Origin: Glaciecola sp.
GTDB taxonomy: Bacteria > Pseudomonadota > Gammaproteobacteria > Enterobacterales > Alteromonadaceae
Assembly: GCA_029251505.1 (NCBI GenBank)
Contig: JAQXDG010000081.1
Span: 48,758 to 112,757 of the forward strand
Length of the DNA stretch: 64,000 nucleotides
Direction of reading: 5' to 3'
Position 1 is the stretch's first letter. Every line of letters starts with the position of its first letter. Below the pieces are notes generated by a model. The model did not search any database and had not been told where the DNA came from. It saw only the letters and a program-made list of their open reading frames with translations. Shown here in pieces: positions 1 to 9,680 of the stretch. Made by a program: the position numbers and the translations under genes.

Positions 1-232
1 GGTGTTTTTACGTCCGACGATTGTCCGTGACGGCGTAACCATGAACAAAATGTCACACCGTAAATACAACTACATCCGTGCCGAACAACTTAAGCGTCAA
101 GCAGATGGTATTCCGTTAATGCCTAATTCTCAAGGCCCTAGCCTACCAGAGTGGAATGATGCATTGAGCTTACCACCATCATTTGAAGATTACTTGATGG
201 AAAAAGACAAGCAAGCGAACGATAACGACTAA
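1..232 (+). CDS. gspD: Type II secretion secretin GspD, C-terminal fragment
   Basis: This is the last 76 or so codons of the outer-membrane secretin that forms the exit channel of the type II secretion system; the gene begins upstream of the window. The visible part starts with a VFLRPTIVRD-like motif, which is the conserved end of the secretin beta-barrel domain. It continues through the YNYIRAEQ segment typical of the GspD C-terminus into an acidic, Asn/Asp-rich tail that probably includes the S-domain where a pilotin would bind. The ORF track begins at an internal GTG that is simply a valine codon here. The stop lies 9 bases before gspE, so the genes share an operon. Identification is firm because of the motif and the complete gsp series that follows. 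Confidence 0.93.
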   Translation, partial: VFLRPTIVRDGVTMNKMSHRKYNYIRAEQLKRQADGIPLMPNSQGPSLPEWNDALSLPPSFEDYLMEKDKQANDND

Positions 233-241
233 GGGTGACCA

Positions 242-1690
242 ATGGATATTAGCTTTAGTTTTGCCAAACGTCATCAAATCTTATTAGATCCGGTGACGCC
301 TACGGTTTTTTATACACAAGAAACCGCGCTTGAGGTGTTTGCTGAAGTGCGTCGCGCTTTTGGGAGCGGTTTTGCGTTGGAACAAGTGCCAACCGATAAA
401 TTTGAAACGTTACTCACGTCTTTTTATCAACGAGATTCTTCTGAAGCAAAACAACTAATGGAAGACTTAGGCAATGAAAGTGACTTGTTTGCGCTGGCTG
501 AAGAACTTCCTGATACCGAAGATCTTCTCGATAGCGAAGATGATGCGCCCATTATCAAACTCATCAACGCGATGCTCGGTGAAGCGATCAAAGAAGGCGC
601 CTCTGATATTCATATCGAGACATTTGAAAATCAACTTGTTGTTCGTTTTCGAGTAGATGGGGTTTTACGTGAAATTTTACGTCCCAATCGTAAAATGTCC
701 TCGATGCTTGTCTCGCGTATTAAAGTCATGGCTAAACTCGATATCGCTGAAAAGCGCATTCCTCAAGACGGTCGAATTTCACTAAAAATCGCTGGTCGTG
801 CGGTAGATGTGCGTGTTTCGACGATGCCATCGAGCCATGGTGAGCGCGTCGTATTGCGATTATTAGACAAAAATAACGTGAGATTAAACCTTGAAGATCT
901 GGGTATGACAGCAGCCAATCGTACTATTTTCTCTGACTTGATCCGCAAGCCTCATGGCATCATTTTGGTTACTGGTCCAACGGGTTCAGGTAAATCCACC
1001 ACCTTGTATGCAGGATTAAGTGAAATCAATTCCAAAGACCGTAATATTTTAACCGTTGAAGATCCCATTGAATTTGATCTGCAAGGGATTGGTCAAACCC
1101 AAGTCAACACGCGTGTCGATATGACATTTGCGCGCGGGCTTCGTGCTATTCTAAGGCAAGATCCTGATGTAGTCATGATCGGTGAAATCCGCGATTGTGA
1201 AACAGCAGAAATTGCAGTACAAGCGAGTTTAACCGGCCACCTAGTGTTATCCACTCTACACACCAATACCGCTGCTGGCGCCATTACGCGCTTAGAAGAT
1301 ATGGGCATTGAACCGTTTTTATTATCATCGAGCTTACTCGCAGTATTATCACAACGCCTAGTCCGTACCTTATGCATAGACTGTAAAATCCCACATGAAG
1401 CGACTCCCTCTGAGTGTGAAGTACTGGGATTAACGACGCCGCAAATCATTTATTCTCCAGGTGATTGTATTACTTGCAACCATACAGGCTATCGTGGCAG
1501 AACGGGTATTCATGAGCTACTCCGCGTCAATGAAGATGTCCGGGAACTGATGCATACTGGTAAAGGTGAGCAAGCCATCGAAAAATTGATCCGCAAAGAT
1601 ACGCCGAGCATCCGCTCTGATGGTTGCGATAAAGTCCTCAGTGGCGTGACTTCTCTGGAAGAAGTACTGCGCGTAACGCGCGAGGAATAA
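242..1690 (+). CDS. gspE: Type II secretion ATPase GspE
   Basis: Cytoplasmic hexameric ATPase that powers pseudopilus assembly, docking on the inner membrane through GspL. The 482 residues match the family length. Residues 1-90 form the N1 domain that contacts GspL, and the N2/CTE ATPase core follows. The Walker A motif GPTGSGKST is at about 245-253, the Asp/Walker B region [15 protein letters not shown] is at 303-317, and a His-box lies at [11 protein letters not shown]. Two CxxC pairs at C378/C381 and C409/C412 form the zinc-binding tetracysteine module that separates GspE from PilB and PilT. The ATG follows an AAGGGTGA ribosome site. It is the second gene seen in the gsp operon, with short gaps on both sides. 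No irregularity was seen. Confidence 0.97.
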   Translation: MDISFSFAKRHQILLDPVTPTVFYTQETALEVFAEVRRAFGSGFALEQVPTDKFETLLTSFYQRDSSEAKQLMEDLGNESDLFALAEELPDTEDLLDSEDDAPIIKLINAMLGEAIKEGASDIHIETFENQLVVRFRVDGVLREILRPNRKMSSMLVSRIKVMAKLDIAEKRIPQDGRISLKIAGRAVDVRVSTMPSSHGERVVLRLLDKNNVRLNLEDLGMTAANRTIFSDLIRKPHGIILVTGPTGSGKSTTLYAGLSEINSKDRNILTVEDPIEFDLQGIGQTQVNTRVDMTFARGLRAILRQDPDVVMIGEIRDCETAEIAVQASLTGHLVLSTLHTNTAAGAITRLEDMGIEPFLLSSSLLAVLSQRLVRTLCIDCKIPHEATPSECEVLGLTTPQIIYSPGDCITCNHTGYRGRTGIHELLRVNEDVRELMHTGKGEQAIEKLIRKDTPSIRSDGCDKVLSGVTSLEEVLRVTREE

Positions 1691-1696
1691 CGGTTT

Positions 1697-2923
1697 ATGG
1701 CAGCGTTTGCATTTGAAGCAGTCAATCCACAAGGCAAAACCAAGAAAGGCGTACTTGAAGGCGATAACGCGCGTCAAATACGTCAACAACTGCGTGAACA
1801 AGGACTGATCCCTGTTACTGTTGAGCAAGTCAAAGAACAACAAACAAACAAAAATAATGCATTTCAATTTACGTTATTCAAACCCAGTATCTCTGCTGGT
1901 GAATTAGCATTATTAACCCGTCAGTTAGCCACCTTAGTTGAAGCTGCATTACCGATTGAAGAGGCCTTATTAGCGGTCGCTGAACAGAGCGAAAAACCTC
2001 GTCAAAAGAATATGATGATGGCAGTGCGGTCTAAAGTAGTTGAAGGGTTTGGTTTAGCTGAAGCGTTAGGGGATTTTCCGAGTATATTTGATACCTTGTT
2101 TATTGCAATGGTAGCTGCAGGTGAAAAATCTGGGCACTTAGACGTGGTGCTTAACCGCTTAGCTGATTACACTGAAAATCGAGAAAAAACCCGCAGCCAA
2201 GTGATCCAAGCCATGATTTATCCGGGCTTGATGATGTTTTTTGCTGTCGCTATCACGGTTTTATTGTTAACCGTCGTCGTGCCTAAAATTGTCACCCAAT
2301 TTGAGCATATGGGGCAAGGCTTACCTCCTATTACCCAAATCGTCATGGATATTTCAACTTTTTTACAAGCATCCTGGATGTGGGTAGTGATTGCGTTAGT
2401 TGTTGCTATCATCGGCGCACAACGTACCTTACGCATTCCGGCCATGCAGCTCAAATTCCATCGCTGGATATTGGACGTGCCACTCATCGGTAAAGTCAAT
2501 CGTGGTCTAAATACCGCACGTTTTGCTCGCACCTTATCCATTTTAACTGCCAGTGCCGTACCGCTACTCGAAGCGATGAAAATTGCCAGCGATGTACTAC
2601 TCAATAAGCATATAAAAGCCCAAGTCGCTGAATCTGCGATCATGGTCAAAGAAGGCGCGAGTTTACGTGCCGCATTAGATAAAACCAAAATATTCCCGCC
2701 CATGATGATGCATATGATTGCCTCGGGCGAACGCTCTGGTGAGTTACAAGGAATGTTAGCTCGAGCGGCGGATAACCAAGACCGTGAATTTGAATCTCTG
2801 GTTGGTGTGTCACTCAAAGTCTTTGAGCCACTGCTAATCGTTTCTATGGCAGGCATAGTGCTGTTTATTGTACTGGCTATCCTGCAACCCATAATCGCAT
2901 TAAATAGCATGGTGAATACGTAA
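1697..2923 (+). CDS. gspF: Type II secretion inner-membrane platform protein GspF
   Basis: Polytopic inner-membrane protein at the centre of the T2SS assembly platform, thought to couple ATPase motion to pseudopilin extraction. At 408 residues it is normal length. Two homologous T2SSF cytoplasmic domains (about 70-195 and 275-395) each precede hydrophobic segments at about 170-195, 220-245 and 375-400. Family signatures include ELALLTRQLATLVEAALPIEEAL in the first domain and FARTLSILTASAVPLLEAM in the second. Its stop overlaps the gspG start by one base (TAATG), indicating translational coupling. Confidence 0.96.
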   Translation: MAAFAFEAVNPQGKTKKGVLEGDNARQIRQQLREQGLIPVTVEQVKEQQTNKNNAFQFTLFKPSISAGELALLTRQLATLVEAALPIEEALLAVAEQSEKPRQKNMMMAVRSKVVEGFGLAEALGDFPSIFDTLFIAMVAAGEKSGHLDVVLNRLADYTENREKTRSQVIQAMIYPGLMMFFAVAITVLLLTVVVPKIVTQFEHMGQGLPPITQIVMDISTFLQASWMWVVIALVVAIIGAQRTLRIPAMQLKFHRWILDVPLIGKVNRGLNTARFARTLSILTASAVPLLEAMKIASDVLLNKHIKAQVAESAIMVKEGASLRAALDKTKIFPPMMMHMIASGERSGELQGMLARAADNQDREFESLVGVSLKVFEPLLIVSMAGIVLFIVLAILQPIIALNSMVNT

Positions 2924-3348
2924 TGAAAAAAGCAACTGGTTTTACGCTTATCGAAGTAATGGTGGTCTTAGTGATCATCGGTATTATGGCCTCTATGGTC
3001 GTACCACAAATTTTAGGTAACCAAGAAGAAGCGCAGCTTAAAAAAGCCGCCATCGATATTCAAACCTTAGAAGGGGCGATGCAGATGTATAAGCTTAACA
3101 ACAATCGCTACCCGACCACTGAACAAGGTTTAGAAGCATTAGTCAGTGAACCCACGATTGACCCGATCCCTCGCGCGTATCGTGAAGGTGGCTATATCCA
3201 ACGTCTCCCGACGGATCCTTGGGGCAATGACTATCAGTTAATCTCCCCTGGAGAAGTAGGCGCGGTTGATATTTTTTCTAACGGCCCTGATATGGAACCC
3301 GGTACTGATGATGATATCGGTACGTGGAATCTCAACGACTACCTTTAA
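2923..3348 (+). CDS. gspG: Major pseudopilin GspG
   Basis: Major subunit of the periplasmic pseudopilus that pushes substrates through the secretin. The prepilin leader is very short (MKKATG) and is cleaved before FTLIEVMVVLVIIG, with the conserved Glu at position +5 of the mature chain. The C-terminal part has the GspG hallmarks: LPTDPWGNDYQLISPG, and an Asp-rich DIFSNGPDMEPGTDDDIGTWN loop that binds calcium in characterised homologues. At 141 residues it is the usual size. The prepilin peptidase (GspO/PilD) that would process it is not in this window. Confidence 0.97.
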   Translation: MKKATGFTLIEVMVVLVIIGIMASMVVPQILGNQEEAQLKKAAIDIQTLEGAMQMYKLNNNRYPTTEQGLEALVSEPTIDPIPRAYREGGYIQRLPTDPWGNDYQLISPGEVGAVDIFSNGPDMEPGTDDDIGTWNLNDYL

Positions 3349-3367
3349 CTAAAACAATCAGACGTTT

Positions 3368-3988
3368 ATGATCCCTGCACAGCGCCAATCTGGATTTACC
3401 CTAATCGAAATCATGTTGGTGCTTGTCATCATGGGATTAGTGTCTGCGTACGTCGTCGTCAATGCGTTTGGTACTAATCCGTCCGATAAGCTCAAAACAG
3501 AAGCCCAGCGCTTTCATGCTATCGCAACCATGGCCTCTGATTTTGCGGTATTAAATCAGCTACAATTTGGTCTTGTGATTGATGATAAGCGTAACAGCTA
3601 TCATTTTGTAACTTTAGATGACAACGACAATTGGATCCCTATCCAACAGAATAACGCTTTTACTAAGCGCGAATTAGACAGCAATTATGCGCTCAAGTTG
3701 CAACTTGACGGCTTTGAGTGGGAAACTGAAGATTCCTTGTTTAGTAATAACACTTTGTTTGATGAAACATTATCTGTATCCAGTGATGGGGTCCAAATAG
3801 GTAAAGAAGAAGACATTCCTCCCCCGCCACCGCAAATACTATTTTTATCCAGTGGCGATATTACAGAGTTTACCCTGACCTTTAAGTTTTTCGATGCGCA
3901 GTTGGGTAATGAAACATTCAGTGTTAGCTCACAAGGGTATTTACCTTTGAAGCATGATTTAACTGCTGCCGATAAAGAGCGCCCTTAA
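3368..3988 (+). CDS. gspH: Minor pseudopilin GspH
   Basis: Minor pseudopilin, expected near the tip of the pseudopilus. The leader MIPAQRQSG is followed by FTLIEIMLVLVIMG, the N-terminal methylation motif with Glu at mature position +5. The rest is a variable beta-rich globular domain with a proline-rich stretch (PPPPPQ) at about residues 152-157. At 206 residues it is somewhat longer than many GspH proteins, within the variation of marine Alteromonadales members. The stop and the gspI ATG overlap as TAATG. The assignment rests on operon position plus the pseudopilin motif, because GspH sequences diverge strongly. Confidence 0.9.
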   Translation: MIPAQRQSGFTLIEIMLVLVIMGLVSAYVVVNAFGTNPSDKLKTEAQRFHAIATMASDFAVLNQLQFGLVIDDKRNSYHFVTLDDNDNWIPIQQNNAFTKRELDSNYALKLQLDGFEWETEDSLFSNNTLFDETLSVSSDGVQIGKEEDIPPPPPQILFLSSGDITEFTLTFKFFDAQLGNETFSVSSQGYLPLKHDLTAADKERP

Positions 3989-4422
3989 TGCAGATCTTTA
4001 GCCGGTTACCTCGCTTACGTCTCCCTACTTCAGCATTGCGTTACTCTCAACGAGGCATGACTTTGATTGAAGTCATGGTGGCATTGTTGATTTTTGGTTT
4101 AACGGGTAGTGCGGTGATGAAAGCAACAACAGAAAATTTATCTAGTGTTGGGCAATTACAAGATATTACCTTTGCGACTTTTGTTGCCAACAATCGGCTC
4201 GCTCAATTACACCTTGCGCGAGAATGGCCGATTAAAAACAATGAAAAAGGGCAAATGGATATGGCTAGCAGCACGTGGTATTGGCAACAAACCGTCACCA
4301 AAACTGCCGAAACTGAACTCATACAAGTCAGAATTACTGTTGCTACCGATGAAGCATACCGTCGTCCAATTACTGATGTGGTGAGCTTTTTTGCTAAACC
4401 GACCGCCAGTGGTGCGCCTTAA
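3988..4422 (+). CDS. gspI: Minor pseudopilin GspI
   Basis: Minor pseudopilin that nucleates the tip complex with GspJ and GspK. The motif MTLIEVMVALLIFGLTG marks the mature N-terminus, preceded by RG at the cleavage site. From the ATG that overlaps the gspH stop, the leader would be 23 residues, unusually long for GspI. An in-frame TTG at about 4036 would give a conventional 7-residue leader (LRYSQRG) but has no clear ribosome site. The ATG is kept because translational coupling favours it. The remaining 120 residues match the small GspI domain, including the W near residue 93 (TWYWQQTV). Confidence 0.92.
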   Translation: MQIFSRLPRLRLPTSALRYSQRGMTLIEVMVALLIFGLTGSAVMKATTENLSSVGQLQDITFATFVANNRLAQLHLAREWPIKNNEKGQMDMASSTWYWQQTVTKTAETELIQVRITVATDEAYRRPITDVVSFFAKPTASGAP

Positions 4423-5069
4423 TGCAAGCACAACGCGGATTTACCTTAGTTGAAATCTTGGTCGCCATTGCGATATTTTCATTAATTGCCGCGGCCTCTA
4501 CTGCTGTCTTGACCAATGTCATTGCTGCGTCAGAACAATCATCACAATCCATCGAACGATTACAATCACTGCAACGTGCTATGATGGTTATCGAGCGCGA
4601 TTTGTTACAAGCCGTAAATCGAGCACCACGGATTGGCGGTGTAGATAATAACACGACGGTATTTTTCGGTGGCGCCGGTGAAATGCAAAGCACCCATGAT
4701 GGTGTCAGTTTTGTCCGTAACGGCTGGCAAAATCCTATGTGGTTACTACCTCGTTCAAATATGCAAGGTGTCGCCTATCGCCTTAATAGCGATAATGTAT
4801 TGGAACGTCTGCACACCCTTTTTGTCGACAACGATTTAGGTATTGACCCCATAGTACGACCACTATTAACAGGCGTTACTGACTTGAATATCGAGTTTAT
4901 GGTGGCAATTAATTCACGTAACGAAATTAGTTGGGATGAGTCTTATAAAGGCACTAAAGTACCTAAAGGCATTGCCATTGAGATCACAACCAAAGAGTTT
5001 GGTGTGATCCGACGTGAATTCGCCCTGCTTGATCCGCCAGCGGTCCCTGCCCCAGAGGCAAGTTCATGA
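4422..5069 (+). CDS. gspJ: Minor pseudopilin GspJ
   Basis: Minor pseudopilin that forms the tip trimer with GspI and GspK. The leader MQAQRG precedes FTLVEILVAIAIFSLIAAAS with Glu at mature +5. The region ERLQSLQRAMMVIERDLLQAVNRAPR is a characteristic GspJ helix, followed by a beta-rich domain with the YRLNSDNVLERL strand. At 215 residues it is normal. Its last four bases (ATGA) overlap the gspK start, so the two are translationally coupled. Confidence 0.94.
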   Translation: MQAQRGFTLVEILVAIAIFSLIAAASTAVLTNVIAASEQSSQSIERLQSLQRAMMVIERDLLQAVNRAPRIGGVDNNTTVFFGGAGEMQSTHDGVSFVRNGWQNPMWLLPRSNMQGVAYRLNSDNVLERLHTLFVDNDLGIDPIVRPLLTGVTDLNIEFMVAINSRNEISWDESYKGTKVPKGIAIEITTKEFGVIRREFALLDPPAVPAPEASS

Positions 5070-6055
5070 CTCGTTCACCTCTAGCGCAACAACGCGGCAT
5101 GGCATTGTTGATTGTGTTATTTATCGTCGCACTGGTGAGTGTACTTGCAACCGAGATGGGCAGTCGCTTACAACTACAAGTTCAACGTGCCAGTAATATT
5201 AAAGATAACAATCAAGCGTATTGGTACAGTATTGGTGCTGAGGCTTACGCCATGATCGCCATCAAAAACTTATATGAACTGGATGATGGCAATATCCATC
5301 TCGATCAACCTTGGGCACAACCCCTAGTTTATCCGATAGAAAATGGCCAAATTACCGCCACAATTACAGATTCTCAAGCATGTTTTAATATTAATGCATT
5401 AGCACAGCCCCCAAGCTCTTCTAACACTGGCGATCGCAATACCACGCCGGCTATGGACGCCTTTAGTGCGTTAGTTAGAAAAATAACCAATGGCGATACT
5501 TACACTGCGGATGTCGTTAGAGACTCGCTGGTTGATTATCTCGATGACAATACCAGCGCCCGCCCGTATGGCGCAGAAGATGACACTTATTTGGGTTTAC
5601 GCTATCCACATTTAAGCGCCAATACTCTCTTAACCGAAGTCTCCGAACTACGGTTAGTCAATGGCGTTAATGTCGAGTGGTTTGCTGATTTATTAAAATA
5701 TGTGTGCGTGCTACCACAAAACCAAAACTTGGTCATTAATATCAATACCCTTACTGAAGATGATGACATTTTATTATCTGCCGTCACAGGGCTATCCGTA
5801 TCAGATGCCCAATCATTAATCGAGTCACGCCCTGAGCGTGGCTATGAAACGGCGGCTGATTTTTTTGACGAGCCAGAAATGGCTGGTATCATCTTGTCGG
5901 ATACGCAACGAACATGGTTCAACACTACTACAGAGTATTTTACCTTAACGACAATTACTCAGTATAATGAGACACAGTTTACATTGACCAGCTTGATGCA
6001 TGTAACCAATCAAGAAAATGTCAGTGTCATTCAACGCACTTTTGGGAGAAGGTAA
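5066..6055 (+). CDS. gspK: Minor pseudopilin GspK
   Basis: Largest minor pseudopilin, capping the pseudopilus tip. The leader MTRSPLAQQRG is followed by MALLIVLFIVALVSVLATEMG. As is usual for GspK, the Glu at +5 found in other pseudopilins is absent (Ile-Val here). The alpha domain contains the helix-hairpin-helix-like insertions seen in the family (LSVSDAQSLIESRPERGYETAADFF and an earlier VRDSLVDYLDDN segment). DSQACFNINALA matches the conserved beta-strand start. At 329 residues it is typical. Confidence 0.95.
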   Translation: MTRSPLAQQRGMALLIVLFIVALVSVLATEMGSRLQLQVQRASNIKDNNQAYWYSIGAEAYAMIAIKNLYELDDGNIHLDQPWAQPLVYPIENGQITATITDSQACFNINALAQPPSSSNTGDRNTTPAMDAFSALVRKITNGDTYTADVVRDSLVDYLDDNTSARPYGAEDDTYLGLRYPHLSANTLLTEVSELRLVNGVNVEWFADLLKYVCVLPQNQNLVININTLTEDDDILLSAVTGLSVSDAQSLIESRPERGYETAADFFDEPEMAGIILSDTQRTWFNTTTEYFTLTTITQYNETQFTLTSLMHVTNQENVSVIQRTFGRR

Positions 6056-6056
6056 C

Positions 6057-7298
6057 GTGGAACAACTCATCATTCGCTTAGGCGCACACGCTGAACAGGC
6101 TATCGATTGGGCGATCTGGCAAACCACCCAGCAAACTATTTTAGCTTCTGGTGTGTTACCCGATGCAGCGGCACTTGACACATTACAAGAACGCGCAGCT
6201 GGGAGACCCTTGACTGTCTTAGTTCCGTCAACTGAAGTGTTGTTACGGACCATTACCTTGCCCCCTGGAGCATCACGCAAAGTCATTCAATCCATTGGTT
6301 TTATGCTAGAAGATGATGTGGCATTAGATATTGATGAACAATTCATTGCATTAGGTCCCAAAGTAAATAATCAACAGATGGTAGCCATTGTTGCCGATGC
6401 GACTATGAATCAATGGTTGAGATGGCTAAGCGATGCAGGGTTACAGTGCCAGCGGATGCTCCCAGATATATTGGCACTACCCTTACCGATCGCAGCGGAT
6501 GATACTGTGCCGACATTAGCCAGTATGCAAATCCGAGAACAACTGTTATTGCGCAGTAGTTCATGGGCCGGCTGGGCAGGTGAAACATCCTGGTTAGCGC
6601 CGTTATTACAACAGCATATCCAACACCAAGGCAACCCCTTTGCACTGACACAATTTACCCAAGATGATATCTTTGCTAACAATGAGTTAGTCACTACGCA
6701 CACCGCTGAATTAGAATTACCGATGCATATTTTCGCACAGGGTATTGCACCGCAGACCGATTCTGGATTTATTGCTAGTACGTCATTTAACTTATGCCAA
6801 GGTAAGTACCAGCAAAAACAGCGTAGCTCAGGTCAATGGCAATATTGGCGAAGTGTTGCGGCTGTTGCCGTAATCGCTTTGGGTTTAGGCTTGGTAGATA
6901 AGAGCATAATGATCTATGATTTACAGCAACAAAATGATCAACTTAACAGTCAAATCCAACGTGATATTCAAAAAAGCTTTCCCGATATTGGTGCATATCG
7001 TGACGCAAGACGCGCGATCACTCAATATGTGAATCGTTTACATGATATGGGTAATGGTGTTTCAGGTGTCGATATGCTCACTAACCTCAGCAATGCTTTT
7101 GCAGCATCCAATGTCGAAGCGCAATCATTAAAATTTAACCATGACCGATCAGAGTTAAGGATCCAAGCGCAAGCGAAATCATTTGCGGATTTACAGACCT
7201 TTAAAAATCAAGCGCAGGCGATTGGCTATACCGTAGAAGAAGGTGCCATTAATAATCGCAACAATTTAGTCATCGGCACATTGACCATCAAAGGATAA
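6057..7298 (+). CDS. gspL: Type II secretion platform protein GspL
   Basis: Bitopic inner-membrane protein that links the GspE ATPase to the platform. The cytoplasmic part (about residues 1-240) has the actin-like fold of the family. One membrane segment lies near residues 264-282 (YWRSVAAVAVIALGLGLV), and a periplasmic ferredoxin-like domain follows. The ORF track starts at an ATG at 6018 inside gspK. I chose GTG at 6057 because it sits 5 bases after a GGGAGAAGG ribosome site and 1 base after the gspK stop, and because EQLIIRLG is the expected family start. That gives 413 residues. Confidence 0.9.
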   Translation: MEQLIIRLGAHAEQAIDWAIWQTTQQTILASGVLPDAAALDTLQERAAGRPLTVLVPSTEVLLRTITLPPGASRKVIQSIGFMLEDDVALDIDEQFIALGPKVNNQQMVAIVADATMNQWLRWLSDAGLQCQRMLPDILALPLPIAADDTVPTLASMQIREQLLLRSSSWAGWAGETSWLAPLLQQHIQHQGNPFALTQFTQDDIFANNELVTTHTAELELPMHIFAQGIAPQTDSGFIASTSFNLCQGKYQQKQRSSGQWQYWRSVAAVAVIALGLGLVDKSIMIYDLQQQNDQLNSQIQRDIQKSFPDIGAYRDARRAITQYVNRLHDMGNGVSGVDMLTNLSNAFAASNVEAQSLKFNHDRSELRIQAQAKSFADLQTFKNQAQAIGYTVEEGAINNRNNLVIGTLTIKG

Positions 7299-7301
7299 AT
7301 C

Positions 7302-7787
7302 ATGAACAAAAAAATGATCATTGAGTGGTTTGGTAAACTTGAAACCCGCGAACAATTATTATTAAAAATTGGCAGTATCATAATTGTTACAGGCTTATTC
7401 TACGGACTCGTGTGGGCGCCTATGAACAACACGATCACTCGCCAAACGGCGCTTTTAGGACAACAACAAACATTATCAACATGGATCGTACAACAAGAAG
7501 CAAAGGTCTTACAATTTCGACGTCAAGGACCGGGTAAAGCAACATTAAAAGGCTCCATCGTGCAAGCGGTCAACCAAACTGCCAAAGCTAGTAATATTAC
7601 CTTAACACGGATCCAACCCAGTAATGATGAAGTCCAAGTGTGGATTGATGAAATTGAATTTAATACGTTAATGGCGTGGTTAGATAACTTAGATAAAAGC
7701 GGCGTACAAGTATTACAAGCGGATATTAGTGAATCTGGCGGCGCAGGTGTGGTTAAAGTTCGCCGTTTACAACTAGGAAAATCATGA
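7302..7787 (+). CDS. gspM: Type II secretion platform protein GspM
   Basis: Small bitopic inner-membrane protein that pairs with GspL. It has an N-terminal membrane segment at about residues 22-42 (LKIGSIIIVTGLFYGLVWAP) after a short cytoplasmic tail with the GKLETREQLLL motif common to GspM. A periplasmic ferredoxin-like domain of about 110 residues follows (LTRIQPSNDEVQVWIDEIEF). At 161 residues it is the usual size. It starts 3 bases after gspL, and its last four bases overlap gspN (ATGA). Confidence 0.93.
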   Translation: MNKKMIIEWFGKLETREQLLLKIGSIIIVTGLFYGLVWAPMNNTITRQTALLGQQQTLSTWIVQQEAKVLQFRRQGPGKATLKGSIVQAVNQTAKASNITLTRIQPSNDEVQVWIDEIEFNTLMAWLDNLDKSGVQVLQADISESGGAGVVKVRRLQLGKS

Positions 7788-8539
7788 AGTCTCGTATTGT
7801 CATAGTGCTTAGCGCACTACTCTTATTATTCATACTTGTCATTGCCAAATTACCGGCAAAGCACGTGGTTTACCGTGTCAACTTCCCCACTGGTATGGGG
7901 CTCTATGAAGTGTCGGGTACCATTTGGCAAGGCAGCGCCGCCAGTGCATTAGTGCACGGGCAAACACTGAATAATGTGACATGGGATATCTCCGTGTGGT
8001 CGTTATTGACCGGCACTATCAGTGCTGAAGTACACACTAACCAGCGCACAAATACGCATGTTAATGGTACTGTTGCCTATGCATTATTTTCTAGGATACT
8101 GAGTCTGCATAAGATGAACGCGACATTACCTGCAGAAATCATATTTGCTCAAGCCGCTCTTCCTGTACCGGTTATTGGTGCGGGTCAAATTGGGATTACG
8201 CTGTCTGATGCGAGCTTTGATGTCAGCCAACCTATGCCTATTTGTGAACAGCTCAATGGTTCAGGTAGTTGGCAAAATGCAGCAGTGTTAGTATCAAAGG
8301 GTATGGTAGATTTAGGTACGTTTAACGCACAACTGCGTTGTATCGATTCGGTGTATAACATTGAAGTAAAAGAACCGAACAAACTCGGTTTGTCCTTCAT
8401 TGCGTCCGGGAATAATCCACAACAACTTCGCATCAATGGACGGTTTAAATTGCCACCAGAGTTACCCGAAGAGATGCAACGAGTGGCTGAATTCTTAGGG
8501 CAACCTGATGCTCAAGGCTATACTCCCCTTAAATGGTAA
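7784..8539 (+). CDS. gspN: Type II secretion protein GspN
   Basis: Last gene of the T2SS operon. GspN is an inner-membrane-anchored periplasmic protein present only in some T2SS loci and often dispensable. The 251-residue product has an N-terminal hydrophobic segment (residues 4-22), the family motif GLYEVSGTIWQGSAASALVHG, a paired-Cys region (MPICEQLNGSGSW and LRCIDSVYN) and a GQPDAQGYTPLKW C-terminus that fits GspN. No clear terminator follows. The 132 bases to the next gene show no hairpin with a T-run that I could identify. Confidence 0.92.
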   Translation: MKSRIVIVLSALLLLFILVIAKLPAKHVVYRVNFPTGMGLYEVSGTIWQGSAASALVHGQTLNNVTWDISVWSLLTGTISAEVHTNQRTNTHVNGTVAYALFSRILSLHKMNATLPAEIIFAQAALPVPVIGAGQIGITLSDASFDVSQPMPICEQLNGSGSWQNAAVLVSKGMVDLGTFNAQLRCIDSVYNIEVKEPNKLGLSFIASGNNPQQLRINGRFKLPPELPEEMQRVAEFLGQPDAQGYTPLKW

Positions 8540-8671
8540 TAACATTTGGCGCGATTGCAGCAACAAAGCTGTTCAAAATATAAACACTCTCTTATTTATT
8601 TCGGGCAATTATTTGCGCTATTGCCGGTTCACGACAATAATTTAATAAAATAAGTCGAATAAAGATGGGTA

Positions 8672-9670
8672 ATGGATATATTTTCTGGCGAGCAAAAACC
8701 TTTAGGTTCTGAACAAGCAGCAAGACCTTACCGCATTTTAGTCGTGGATGATTCGCCGATGGATCTGCACTTTTTACTGAATGGCCTATCCGATAATTTT
8801 GTGGTGTCATTTGCTTCCTCTGCCAAAGAAGCATTGTCCCTCGCCAATCAATTCCCACAACCCGATTTAATGTTACTAGATGTCATCATGCCAGATATAG
8901 ATGGGTATGAAATGTGCGCGATGCTAAAAAACGATGTGAATACGCGTAACATACCGGTCATTTTTGTCACCGGAATGCAAGACACATCAGATAAAGCCAA
9001 AGGATTTAATGCCGGCGCTGTGGATTATATTACCAAGCCACTCGAGATCGCTGAACTTGAAGCCCGTGTACAGACTCATATTCGCTTAAAAGAACAATCG
9101 CAGTACTTAGAGTCTATGGCATATTTTGACCCGCTAACAGGGGTTCCTAATCGTCGTAAATATAATGAAGTACTGCAACGCGAATGGGCCCGTTGCATAC
9201 GCTACCATCATCAAATGTCGATGATCATCATCGATATCGATTTTTTTAAACAATACAACGAACATTATGGGCATAGCGAAGGGGATAATTGTTTAATTGC
9301 AGTATCGCGTTTACTCGAAAATCAAGGTGGCCGACCGACGGATTTATTTGCCCGTATCGGCGGTGAAGAATTTGTCATGCTCTTACCTGATTGCAATGCA
9401 GCTGGTGCGATGAAAAAAGCAGAAAAAATGCAAACCGTCGTCAATCAAGCTCAGGTCCCACACGCGGGTCTTCCAGACGAGCAATATATCTCCGTCAGTA
9501 TGGGCGTGGCATCAATCTTTCCAAGTCATGGTCAAGGTGCATTATCACTGTTCCAAGCAGCAGATGATGCCCTGTTTGCCGCTAAACGCGATGGTCGCAA
9601 CTGTATTTCAATCGGTAAAAGTGACACGACCCCAGGCATACACGGGGAAGAAGCTCGTCAACATCATTAA
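8672..9670 (+). CDS. Response regulator with REC and GGDEF domains (diguanylate cyclase)
   Basis: Cytoplasmic signalling protein predicted to make cyclic di-GMP when phosphorylated by an unknown histidine kinase. The REC domain (about residues 20-137) has the acidic pair DD26-27, the phospho-acceptor D70 (DLMLLD) and K122 in the TKP motif. The GGDEF domain (about 150-315) carries an intact GGEEF active site at 230-234. An RxxD product-inhibition site (RPTD, 221-224) lies exactly five residues upstream, so both catalysis and feedback inhibition should work. Its partner kinase is not adjacent. The architecture is the PleD/WspR type without a second REC. The link to the preceding T2SS genes is positional only. 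Confidence 0.9.
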   Translation: MDIFSGEQKPLGSEQAARPYRILVVDDSPMDLHFLLNGLSDNFVVSFASSAKEALSLANQFPQPDLMLLDVIMPDIDGYEMCAMLKNDVNTRNIPVIFVTGMQDTSDKAKGFNAGAVDYITKPLEIAELEARVQTHIRLKEQSQYLESMAYFDPLTGVPNRRKYNEVLQREWARCIRYHHQMSMIIIDIDFFKQYNEHYGHSEGDNCLIAVSRLLENQGGRPTDLFARIGGEEFVMLLPDCNAAGAMKKAEKMQTVVNQAQVPHAGLPDEQYISVSMGVASIFPSHGQGALSLFQAADDALFAAKRDGRNCISIGKSDTTPGIHGEEARQHH

Positions 9671-9680
9671 TCATTAATCA

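Noticed and set aside
2218-2910. 230-codon ORF antisense to gspF
   Set aside because: It lies wholly inside gspF, whose family and length are certain; the antisense product has no recognisable motifs.
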